Origin: DATKIY01 sp035543875
GTDB lineage: Bacteria > Actinomycetota > Actinomycetes > JAHEKZ01
Length of the DNA: 13,024 bases
Assembly: GCA_035543875.1 (NCBI GenBank)
Contig: DATKIY010000021.1
Coordinates: 1 to 13,024, forward strand
Direction: 5' to 3'
Positions 5,847 through 12,749 of this stretch are shown here, in pieces; the stretch's first letter is position 1, and every line of letters starts with the position of its first letter. The position numbers and the translations under genes were made by a program. The notes under the pieces were generated by a model. It saw nothing but the letters and a program-made list of their open reading frames with translations, searched no databases and was not told the DNA's origin.

Positions 5847-7307
5847 GTGACCGAACCGACACCTCCGCGCTGGCGGAGCGCGCTGTGGCGTGGTGAGACG
5901 GCACCGATGCCCATCGTGCGAACGCCGACGCGGCCGGTCTATCCGCGGCGAAGTCCACGTGAAGACGAAAAGCTGGCAGCGGTTGACGAGGCTGCGCAAC
6001 TGTCGCTTCGCGTTGGCACGCTGCTCCTCGCCGGCGGTGCCCCTACCGAGGACGTCGAGGCAGCCATCTTCGCCGTCGGCTCAGCGCTCGGGCTCCAAAC
6101 GTTCGAGGTCGACATCACCTACAACTCGATCATCATCAGCATCCCGCCGCAGAGCGACCGACCGGGGATCACGGACATGCGGGTAGTACGAGGGCGATCG
6201 ACGCACTATGCCCGGGTAGCAGAAGCCCACAAGCTGGTGCTCGACATCGCGGAAGGACGCGCGGAAGCTGAGGATGTAGAGCCGCGCCTTCGCGAGATCG
6301 AGACGCTTCGACGTCCCTACCCGCGTTGGTTTGTGATTTTCGCGTTCGGCGTTCTCTCCGCGGCCATCACCGTTCAGCTCGACGGCGACGCACTCACGGC
6401 TGCAGTCGCGTTTGTGACAGCGTCGATCGCTGGCTTCGTCGGCAACCGTATGGCCTACCGGCGAGTGTCATCGTTCTTCATTAACCTTGTGCTTGCACTG
6501 TTCTCGACACTCGTCGCCGTCGCTATCACCGCTGCCGACGCCCACACAACGGTGGACCTCAAGGTCAAGTCTTCGTTGGTCATCGTTGGTGGAATCATCT
6601 CGCTGCTGCCGGGCATGAGCCTGATGGTCGCGGCCCAGGAGGCGATCCGCTCGTTTGCCGTGACGGCAGCAGCACGCCTAGTCGAACTCACTGTTTCGAC
6701 GATCGGAATTGTCGTCGGTGTGCTGTTTGGCCTAACGGTGGCAAATGAGTTAGAAATCACAATGTCGGTCGTTGTCCGACCGGACAACGACGTCGGAACG
6801 ATGAGGGCATCCGAGTTCGCGAGCGTGGTAGCTGCGGCGGTCCTCGCCGCAGCCGTCGCCTCTGTTGCCGCCGCAGTCACCTACCAGTCCCCTAAACGCC
6901 TGGCGATAGTCGGTGGCCTCATGGGGGCGCTGGGCATCCTGCTTTTCAATATCGCAGACCAGTGGATCGACAGCCCCGGTGCCTTGACGGCGATCCCAGC
7001 AGTTGCCATTGGCATTGCCAGTCGACTGATCGGGGTGCGCCTGCACGTCCCCACCGTTTTGGTGACGGTTCCAGCCATCGTTCCGCTACTACCGGGTCTT
7101 GCGGTTTACCAAGGTCTGCTCGCGCTAACTCAAGGTGACCCGACAAAGGGGATCGGGTTCTTGGTGGAGGCTGCCTCGATTGCTATTGCACTAGCCGCAG
7201 GAGTATTGCTTGGGCAGATGATCGGCGCGCGGTTGGCACCGGACGCCGCGTGGGTTGTCAGCCTTCGGCGATCCGTGCCAACCCGGTCTCCTGGCACCCG
7301 CCACTAG
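5847..7307 (+). CDS. ThrE-family threonine/serine exporter-like protein
   Basis: This is a 486-residue membrane protein close in length to Corynebacterium glutamicum ThrE (about 489 residues), which exports threonine and serine. The soluble N-terminal part has the family segment LRVGTLLLAGGAPTEDVEAAI, then QTFEVDITYNSIIISI, and a helix HKLVLDIAEGRAEAEDVEPRL. About ten membrane segments follow. Two LLPG loops, IISLLPGMSLMVAAQE and AIVPLLPGLAVYQG, lie in the two halves and suggest the known ThrE/ThrE_2 two-part layout. The start is uncertain: GTG 5847 keeps the WRSALWRGE and PIVRTPTRP segments I associate with actinobacterial relatives, while ATG 5907 is an alternative with a loose GGTGAG upstream. 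The open frame reaches 5601, but that stretch is antisense to marR. Actual substrate, and control by the divergent MarR, are inferred at best. Confidence 0.85.
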   Translation: MTEPTPPRWRSALWRGETAPMPIVRTPTRPVYPRRSPREDEKLAAVDEAAQLSLRVGTLLLAGGAPTEDVEAAIFAVGSALGLQTFEVDITYNSIIISIPPQSDRPGITDMRVVRGRSTHYARVAEAHKLVLDIAEGRAEAEDVEPRLREIETLRRPYPRWFVIFAFGVLSAAITVQLDGDALTAAVAFVTASIAGFVGNRMAYRRVSSFFINLVLALFSTLVAVAITAADAHTTVDLKVKSSLVIVGGIISLLPGMSLMVAAQEAIRSFAVTAAARLVELTVSTIGIVVGVLFGLTVANELEITMSVVVRPDNDVGTMRASEFASVVAAAVLAAAVASVAAAVTYQSPKRLAIVGGLMGALGILLFNIADQWIDSPGALTAIPAVAIGIASRLIGVRLHVPTVLVTVPAIVPLLPGLAVYQGLLALTQGDPTKGIGFLVEAASIAIALAAGVLLGQMIGARLAPDAAWVVSLRRSVPTRSPGTRH

Positions 7308-7324
7308 GGCTACCCGTCCAGTGC

Positions 7325-8827
7325 TTAGACATCGGCGACGACGACCGGAGCATTCACGACGATTCGGTTCCGCCCTTGCGCCTTGGCTTCGTAAAGCGCG
7401 ACGTCAGCACGCGTCATCAGACTCTCGATGGATTCGGTGCCGTCCCACATAGCAACACCAGCGGAAACCGTCTGTTGGTGAGGCACAGCAAGTCGTAGCC
7501 GTTCCAGCACTTGTTGGGCACGGTCAAGTGCACAGTCGGGTAGCGCTAGCGCAAACTCCTCGCCACCCCAGCGAACAAGCAAGTCCTCCGGTCGAAGCAA
7601 CGGGAGCCAACTAGGGGCTAAACTCTGCAACAGCCTGTCACCGGCTAGATGCCCACGCGTGTCGTTGTAGGTTTTGAAAAGGTCCAGATCGAGCACGGCC
7701 ACGCACAACGGCGTCGACGAATGCATGAGGTGCGGCAGCTGCTCCCTCCAGGCTCGCCGGTTCGGCAAACGTGTCAGCGAGTCCAGCTTCACGCGACGCT
7801 GTAGGTTGTCGACCAAGTCGGCACGCTCCAACGCCGATCCAATCTCCTCAGCCAGAACCGCGACGGCCTGCGCAGCTCGTGGTTCGAGCGCCTGTCGGCG
7901 CTCACGCCAAACAACTTCCACCACTCCCTGTACTAATCCGCCATGTCGGAACGGTTGTACAAGAACGCTCTGGGCGGAAGTGAGCCTCACCATTCCAGGG
8001 CTGACGCGGTCATCGTTTTCAGTGTTTGCGACAAAGACGGGGAGCCCGGTGTTGAAAGCCAGCGCGGCGGCAGATGGCTCGTCCAGCGGTACACCCACGC
8101 CGAGCACACTCGAGCCAACAACGGCGCTGACTGTGAGCAGACCGGTCTCGTCAATTTCATACAGCAGCGCACTGGACGCGTCAGCCACCTGAGTAAGTGC
8201 CTCACAGGTTGTGCGGCGACCATCGCTCGACTCACGGATCAGCCTGGCTGCGGTTGCAACCGTCGTCAGAACATCTTGTCCCTGCCTGGCCTCCTGCTCG
8301 CTGGCTTCGAGTCGATGTACCAGGTTCGACACAGTCCACACGATTAACGCGGGCACGGTGACAAACACAACGATCCGCCGAAGGTCAGTTGACGAAATGT
8401 CAGTCGAACCGTCGCTGAGGGTGAGAGCAACGATTGACGTCAACATCAACGCCAGGGTCACCAACACGTCAAGACGCGACCCGTAAAGCGCCATCCACAC
8501 CACAGGCACGAGAAGTACCAGAGCTGCGCCCGAGTCAGTGCCTCCAGCTCCGTGTACAAGAAGGGTGAGTGCGAGCAAGCAGACGAAAACGCATGTGTCC
8601 TGCACCCATCGACGGGGTGAACGCGCAAGGTCGAGGATCATGCACAGCGAAGCCACCAGCAGCAGGGCGACGCCAAGTAAGAGCGCCCAGTTCTGCACGA
8701 GGCCGCCGCTTCCGATGGCTACCAGGGGCGCCGCCACTCCGGCCAAAGCAAATGGCGCGACCTGACGCGTCGCCTCGGCGACGGTCTTGGAGTCCTGGGA
8801 CACAGTTTCGGGCATCGTTTGATGCAT
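7325..8827 (-). CDS. Membrane diguanylate cyclase (6 TM - GAF - GGDEF)
   Basis: This is a 500-residue c-di-GMP synthase. About six hydrophobic segments occupy residues 25-170, followed by a linker helix, a GAF-like domain (about 186-335), and a GGDEF domain (344-495). The active site reads RWGGEEF, with GGEEF at 421-425. Metal and substrate residues are visible in LDLDLFKTYNDTRGHLAGD (379-397). The product-inhibition I-site RxxD is intact as RPED at 412-415, five residues before GGEEF. It is therefore probably an active, feedback-inhibited cyclase responding to a membrane or small-ligand signal. ATG 8827 is chosen because further upstream the frame runs into the permease gene; GGG five bases before it is a weak ribosome-binding site, and ATG 8815 is possible. 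It lies 82 bp after the codirectional permease and may share its transcript. There is no EAL domain. Confidence 0.92.
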   Translation of the reverse strand: MHQTMPETVSQDSKTVAEATRQVAPFALAGVAAPLVAIGSGGLVQNWALLLGVALLLVASLCMILDLARSPRRWVQDTCVFVCLLALTLLVHGAGGTDSGAALVLLVPVVWMALYGSRLDVLVTLALMLTSIVALTLSDGSTDISSTDLRRIVVFVTVPALIVWTVSNLVHRLEASEQEARQGQDVLTTVATAARLIRESSDGRRTTCEALTQVADASSALLYEIDETGLLTVSAVVGSSVLGVGVPLDEPSAAALAFNTGLPVFVANTENDDRVSPGMVRLTSAQSVLVQPFRHGGLVQGVVEVVWRERRQALEPRAAQAVAVLAEEIGSALERADLVDNLQRRVKLDSLTRLPNRRAWREQLPHLMHSSTPLCVAVLDLDLFKTYNDTRGHLAGDRLLQSLAPSWLPLLRPEDLLVRWGGEEFALALPDCALDRAQQVLERLRLAVPHQQTVSAGVAMWDGTESIESLMTRADVALYEAKAQGRNRIVVNAPVVVADV

Positions 8828-8909
8828 CGGCACCCACGCGGGCAGCCATAAATGACGCTTCAACCACCCGCAGCCGCTGAGGGCCGAAACCGCCCCAAAA
8901 CTCCGCTCC

Positions 8910-10493
8910 TCAGCCCTGAACCTCCTGAGGGACCACGTAGCTTTCGAGCTGCTCAGCGGTGCGCTTAGGCAGGGTCTCGCCTCGGAAGAAGGCGGGCATC
9001 GCAATCCAGGTAATGATCATCAAAACCACGCCTAGAGCCAACGACCCAACTCCGGTGAGGAAGATTCCACCGATCTGCCAGTGCGGGGCGAACGGCATGG
9101 TCCACGACGTGTAGGAGTCAGCGTGCGGCCCGGCGAGCCAGTAGTCGTGCGCTGCTTGTAGGAAAGCTGCCAGCAAGATCAGCCCACCGAGCACAGGGAT
9201 GACACCCCGCGTCACGAAGTTGCGCACTGAGCTAGTGAGTGTGTGCCGGTAGAACACTGGCGCTGCAAATCCGGTCATGCCGTAGTAGAACGCGATCAAC
9301 AGACCGATCGAAGCAATCGTGTCCGCCAACAGATTGCCACTGATTGCGGTAAACGCGACGTAGAAGCCGATCGACGCCATGCCCATCCCAACCGTCGACC
9401 AGGTTGGTGTCATGTAACGGGCGCTGACACGAGCGAACTTGTCCGGAATGGCCTTGTGTACGGCCATCGAAAGCGTCGTGCGCGCAGTCGGCAGGATGGT
9501 GGTGAGGGTTGAAGCGGCCGCGGAGCTGAGGACCATGAGGATCAGCAGGTGCACCGCGAAGCTCCCGAAGGCGCTGTCACCAAACACCGCCCTGCCAAGG
9601 ACGGAGAACACATCGTTGGCGTTGTGTGCGTTATGAAGCCCAATTCCCTTGTGACCATCCCCCGCGAATGCCTGGGTTGCTGTCGTCACCAGGACATAGA
9701 CACCGAGCAGAACGAACGTTGCCATTACTGCCGCTCGTCCCGGAGTCTTCCTGGCGTCTTTCGTCTCCTCATTGATTGAAAGTGCGGTATCGAACCCCCA
9801 GTAGATGAAGACGGCCAGGAGCATTCCGGTGGCCAGGGCACCAAAACTGCCGATGTTGAACGGGTTGAACCAGGACAACGATGGGTGAATCGACGTGGCG
9901 ACCGCATGCCCGGTATACACCCGAACGAGCGCGACGACAGAAAAAAGCCCCAGCACGAAGAGCTCGATGCCAAGGAGCGCGTACTGAATACGTGCGGAGA
10001 TCTCAATGCCGATGTAGCAGATATACGTCATGAGGATGATCCAGCCAACACCTACGACGGTCGGCCAGAAAAGCTGACTTGCAATGCCGTCTGCATTGAA
10101 GAGCAGAAAGAAATACGATCCGGCGATCGCGGCAAGGTTCGCCATGACGATCACATCCGCCGCAACGATCCCCCACCCTCCCATCCATCCGGTCTTTGGA
10201 CCGAAGGCTCGAGTGGCCCAGGTAAACGTTGTTCCAGCATCCGGCTCGGCATGGTTCAGCTCGCGATAGCCAACGGCAACGCAGTACATCGGGATGAAGG
10301 CAAGGATCATGATGACGGGTGCCTGGAGTCCGACGGCGATCACCACAAAGCCGATCGTGGCCGCAAGGCTGTAGGCAGGAGCCACCGAAGCAAGCGCAAC
10401 AACTGTGCTGGAAAGCAGGCCAAGCGCCCCCGGCTTAAGCCCCTTATCAAGAACGTCGAAACCAGATTCGGTTTGGGCGTCGGTCATAGTCAT
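8910..10493 (-). CDS. APC-family amino acid permease
   Basis: This is a 527-residue cytoplasmic-membrane transporter with 12 or more hydrophobic segments. The first segment carries the broken-helix motif SVAPAYSLAATIGF (residues 36-49) that contacts substrate in the APC (LeuT-like) fold. The family signature YWGFDTALSINEETKDARKT lies in the middle of the protein. It imports or exchanges an amino acid or amine; which one is not visible. ATG 10493 is chosen because AAAGGGG lies five bases upstream, whereas the open frame continues to 10547 without a ribosome-binding site. It diverges from the GNAT gene, and the diguanylate cyclase gene lies downstream. The leader holds a small hairpin (10508-10522). 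Confidence 0.92.
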   Translation of the reverse strand: MTMTDAQTESGFDVLDKGLKPGALGLLSSTVVALASVAPAYSLAATIGFVVIAVGLQAPVIMILAFIPMYCVAVGYRELNHAEPDAGTTFTWATRAFGPKTGWMGGWGIVAADVIVMANLAAIAGSYFFLLFNADGIASQLFWPTVVGVGWIILMTYICYIGIEISARIQYALLGIELFVLGLFSVVALVRVYTGHAVATSIHPSLSWFNPFNIGSFGALATGMLLAVFIYWGFDTALSINEETKDARKTPGRAAVMATFVLLGVYVLVTTATQAFAGDGHKGIGLHNAHNANDVFSVLGRAVFGDSAFGSFAVHLLILMVLSSAAASTLTTILPTARTTLSMAVHKAIPDKFARVSARYMTPTWSTVGMGMASIGFYVAFTAISGNLLADTIASIGLLIAFYYGMTGFAAPVFYRHTLTSSVRNFVTRGVIPVLGGLILLAAFLQAAHDYWLAGPHADSYTSWTMPFAPHWQIGGIFLTGVGSLALGVVLMIITWIAMPAFFRGETLPKRTAEQLESYVVPQEVQG

Positions 10494-10507
10494 GACAACC
10501 CCTTTCC

Positions 10508-10522
10508 CGGAGAACCTCTCCG
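10508..10522 (-). promoter_or_regulatory. Hairpin in the permease leader
   Basis: CGGAGA-(3)-TCTCCG is a perfect 6-bp stem just upstream of the permease ribosome-binding site. Flanking arms ACAACC (10495-10500) and GGTTGT (10535-10540) could form an outer stem that pulls in the edge of the GGGG ribosome-binding site. It could equally be a protein-binding palindrome in DNA. Confidence 0.35.
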
Positions 10523-10608
10523 AGCACGCTCTTTGGTTGTGGCCCAACGACTAGTGGAACGCAATTCCGGTTCCGGGTAATCCCCAGGTGATCAGTACCG
10601 TTAAGTCC

Positions 10609-11232
10609 ATGCGCCATCCATTGCTGGACCACCTGGAGCAAGCCGCGCGGGGCCGGTTCCCTTCCCCTGATGGCGGCGTGACGTGCCTTCCTGCGCTGCG
10701 CGGTGGAGCGACCGCTGTGGTCGCGTTCACCGGACATGCAATGGTGGCCACGCCAATGTCGGCTGCTGACCTAGGTGATCTCGACCTCGGCGGGTTCGGC
10801 GGAGCGATGTCGCCCGCGACGTTGTTAGGGCTCGCGGGCGGAGGCACGATCGGGGAGCACGATGTGACCTTGGTGGGCTGCGGCACTGGGGGCGGACAAC
10901 TCCCGCGCACCACAGCCTGGGATGGGCACCCGCGGGTTGGCTACGCCCGGGCACGTCGATCGAACGTTGTGGTGCATGGCGACGAGCGAGGCTTGGTCAC
11001 TCTCGCGAGCGGACTCGCGGGTCGCCAAGAGATGAGCGTCGAAGTCGCAGAGGACCAGACTGGACGTGGCGTAGGACGAAAGCTCATAGGTGAAGCCCTG
11101 GGCATCGTGGACATCGACACGTTCTTGTTCGCGGCCGTCTCTCCTGGAAACGCCCAAAGCCTGCGGGCCTTCCTGTCCCAAGGCTTCGTGCCGTTGTGCA
11201 GCGAGGTGCTCATCTCACCGGCTACGGCTTGA
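10609..11232 (+). CDS. GNAT-family N-acetyltransferase
   Basis: This is a 207-residue protein. The C-terminal part is a GNAT acetyltransferase core: beta-strand EMSVEVAEDQ, the acetyl-CoA pyrophosphate loop QTGRGVGRKL (150-159, the Q/RxxGxG/A motif), and VSPGNAQSLRAFLSQGFVPLCSEV (177-200) for motif B. The first 120 residues, with FTGHAMVAT and a glycine-rich GGFGGAMSP stretch, are not a standard GNAT part but appear in actinobacterial relatives as I recall them. The acceptor is unknown. ATG 10609 is preferred: TACCGT at 10596-10601 would be a -10 box placing transcription start on it (leaderless), and homologues begin with a similar HPLLD segment. GTG 10588 is an in-frame alternative with no ribosome-binding site. 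It diverges from the permease and converges with the methyltransferase (14 bp between stops). Confidence 0.8.
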   Translation: MRHPLLDHLEQAARGRFPSPDGGVTCLPALRGGATAVVAFTGHAMVATPMSAADLGDLDLGGFGGAMSPATLLGLAGGGTIGEHDVTLVGCGTGGGQLPRTTAWDGHPRVGYARARRSNVVVHGDERGLVTLASGLAGRQEMSVEVAEDQTGRGVGRKLIGEALGIVDIDTFLFAAVSPGNAQSLRAFLSQGFVPLCSEVLISPATA

Positions 11233-11246
11233 CGTCGACCGATGCG

Positions 11247-11864
11247 CTAGGGCGAAACTGCCTTGCCGAGCGAGTCAGCACCAACCACCTTCGGGGCGCC
11301 GTCCTCGTAGAAGACGTCTAGCTCTGTGATGGTGAAGCCAGCACTCTTCAGCAGTGGCTCAATCTGCCGCGTCAGTTGGCAGCCGCCTGCCACCAGCTTC
11401 TCCACCGGGTTGAGCCGATGCTGCCAACGTTGCACACGTTCATCAGGTGCCAGTCCGTGTTCTACGAAGTGCAGCGTGCCCCCGGGCCGTAGAACTCGCC
11501 GCAGCTCAGCCAGCGCCGCATCAATGTCGGGGATCGTGCACATCGTCCACGTGGACAGCGCAGTGTCGAAGCTGCTGTCTTCGAACGGAAGTCGTTGCCC
11601 GTCCAACCCAGAGCGCTGTACCGGGATGCGCGACTGCGCCACGCGCTTGCCCGCAAGCTTCCACGCAAGGTCGGCTGGTTCGACCGCCGCCACCTCGGCG
11701 ATGGCTTGCGGATAGAACGGCACGTTGTGGCCCGACCCAAACCCGATCTCCACCACCTTTCCGTGCAAACCTTCGCAAACACGGGCTCGGAGGGCACCCG
11801 TCGCCTTCATGCCGCACGCCTTGTCGATGATCCGCGGCAGGACCTTCGCTTCGTAGAACCCCAC
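11247..11864 (-). CDS. Class I SAM-dependent methyltransferase
   Basis: This is a 205-residue cytoplasmic methyltransferase of the UbiE/Methyltransf_11 type. Motif I, the SAM-binding loop, is VVEIGFGSGHNVPFYP (37-52). The acidic residue after strand 2 is E62 in VEPAD, the LPFEDSSFDTALS motif lies at 92-104, and LRPGGTLHFVEHG at 125-137 is motif III. The opening GFYEAKVLPRIIDKACGMK is characteristic of a widespread actinobacterial methyltransferase group with no defined substrate. The usual aromatic-rich C-terminal tail of that group seems replaced here by VVGADSLGKAVSP. The second of two tandem GTG codons (11864) is chosen because GGAGG lies five bases upstream; GTG 11867 is possible. It follows the secreted-protein gene by 41 bases on the same strand, so the two may be one operon. 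Confidence 0.88.
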   Translation of the reverse strand: MGFYEAKVLPRIIDKACGMKATGALRARVCEGLHGKVVEIGFGSGHNVPFYPQAIAEVAAVEPADLAWKLAGKRVAQSRIPVQRSGLDGQRLPFEDSSFDTALSTWTMCTIPDIDAALAELRRVLRPGGTLHFVEHGLAPDERVQRWQHRLNPVEKLVAGGCQLTRQIEPLLKSAGFTITELDVFYEDGAPKVVGADSLGKAVSP

Positions 11865-11905
11865 CACGACCTCCCTGATGCGTCGCGCTGTGAGCCTTTG
11901 AGCGC

Positions 11906-12544
11906 TTAGCCCACGTGAATGTGGTACGTCACGTCCAGGAATGGACCACCTGCTGGCGCGAAGTCGACAGTCGCATAGACCGTGTGATCACCAGGCGTCA
12001 ACGGGCGTAGCACCGTGACCTGACCTACCAGGGCAGTTCGGATCGGACCCGTGCCGAGGCCAATGACCGTGTCGTAGGCACTTCCTGGTTCTGAAATGAC
12101 GTCGAACGCCTTCAAGGTGGTTGTCACGAGTGGAATCGAGCGACCGTCAAGGGTGAAGGTGCTTTCACTCGTCTGGAACGCAGCAGCCGCCGTTGCCTCG
12201 ATTGCTTGGTCGGTCAGTCCGTCATCGGGAATCCAGGCGTAGTAGCCAGCGTGCGAAACCACGATGGGCACGCCAACGGGCACGTCGCAGTTCAGCACGG
12301 CTCCGGACTCAAGGAAGGTCTCCATGAAGTAGGCACCGTCCACCATCTCTCCGCAGCCTGGAGTGAACAACGGGTTCGACGAGTCACCAAGAATCCACTG
12401 TGTGTACTCCGTTGCCCACGTAGCGCGACTGTTCCCGAATGCGTTCGAGTTAGGCGGGACCGAGCCACCACCTGCCATCGCTGGCTGAGCAAGCAAGGTG
12501 ACCGAAAGCGCAGTGAGCAACACAGCGATGAAGAATTTACGCAT
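11906..12544 (-). CDS. Secreted protein of unknown function
   Basis: This is a 212-residue exported protein. A classic signal peptide (MRKFFIAVLLTALSVTLLAQPAMA) should be cleaved after residue 24, before GGGSVPP. The mature N-terminus has ATWATEYTQWILGDSSNPLF (41-60), reminiscent of a family of secreted bacterial proteins that carry SYGEWSAKWWQWALS-like segments followed by NP and a Cys. Only two cysteines remain, C64 and C86, which could pair. The rest looks beta-rich, ending in DHTVYATVDFAPAGGPFLDVTYHIHVG, perhaps an Ig- or jelly-roll-like sandwich. No catalytic motif is seen. The start is fixed by AAGGAG seven bases upstream. A promoter and a ribosome-site hairpin precede it, and a methyltransferase gene follows. 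Confidence 0.85.
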   Translation of the reverse strand: MRKFFIAVLLTALSVTLLAQPAMAGGGSVPPNSNAFGNSRATWATEYTQWILGDSSNPLFTPGCGEMVDGAYFMETFLESGAVLNCDVPVGVPIVVSHAGYYAWIPDDGLTDQAIEATAAAAFQTSESTFTLDGRSIPLVTTTLKAFDVISEPGSAYDTVIGLGTGPIRTALVGQVTVLRPLTPGDHTVYATVDFAPAGGPFLDVTYHIHVG

Positions 12545-12550
12545 GGACTA

Positions 12551-12575
12551 ACTCCTTAGCGGGACCCCGAGGAGT
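12551..12575 (-). promoter_or_regulatory. Leader hairpin sequestering the ribosome-binding site
   Basis: In the mRNA, ACUCCU pairs perfectly with AGGAGU, and inside this CGG-GGUC-CCG adds three more base pairs, leaving a three-base bulge. The AGGAGU arm is the Shine-Dalgarno sequence of the secreted-protein gene, so the fold would block ribosome access until opened. Protein-, temperature- or ligand-dependent opening is speculative. Confidence 0.45.
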
Positions 12576-12598
12576 GTCAGCGTTCAACTGGCGCACCG

Positions 12599-12628
12599 AA
12601 ACTACCAACCATGCTTTTGCGACGTCAA
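12599..12628 (-). promoter_or_regulatory. Promoter of the secreted-protein gene
   Basis: Minus-strand TTGACG (12623-12628) and TAGTTT (12599-12604) are separated by 18 bases. Transcription would start near 12592, giving a leader of about 48 bases that contains the ribosome-site hairpin. The -35 box lies inside a perfect palindrome. Confidence 0.6.
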
Positions 12629-12640
12629 CGAATCGTTGAC
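12624..12640. promoter_or_regulatory. Perfect 17-bp palindrome, candidate operator
   Basis: GTCAACGA-A-TCGTTGAC has 8-bp perfect arms around one central base. It overlaps the -35 box of the secreted-protein promoter and sits in the divergent gap before the hydrolase gene. Form and place fit a dimeric repressor or activator site. A second perfect palindrome, TTGCGCGCGCAA, lies 11 bases further on, at 12652-12663. Confidence 0.5.
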
Positions 12641-12749
12641 TGCTTTTGTAGTTGCGCGCGCAAGTGGATCTCTTGGCACGAAGACAAGTTCATCTGCCGC
12701 CGTGACTTCCGTGCTGTGTCAACGTCGCCGTACTCTTGTTTTGATTCAC

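Noticed and set aside
6455..6880. Minus-strand open frame rich in Thr/Ala inside the ThrE-like gene
   Set aside because: It is antisense to membrane helices, with low-complexity composition and no start signal.
8876..8914. GCTGAGG/CCTCAGC inverted repeat between permease and cyclase as a terminator
   Set aside because: The loop is about 25 bases, no U-tract follows, and one arm overlaps the permease stop codon.
8828..9004. Upstream extension of the diguanylate cyclase frame
   Set aside because: It runs into the permease coding end, and the peptide is Arg/Ser-rich with no family match.
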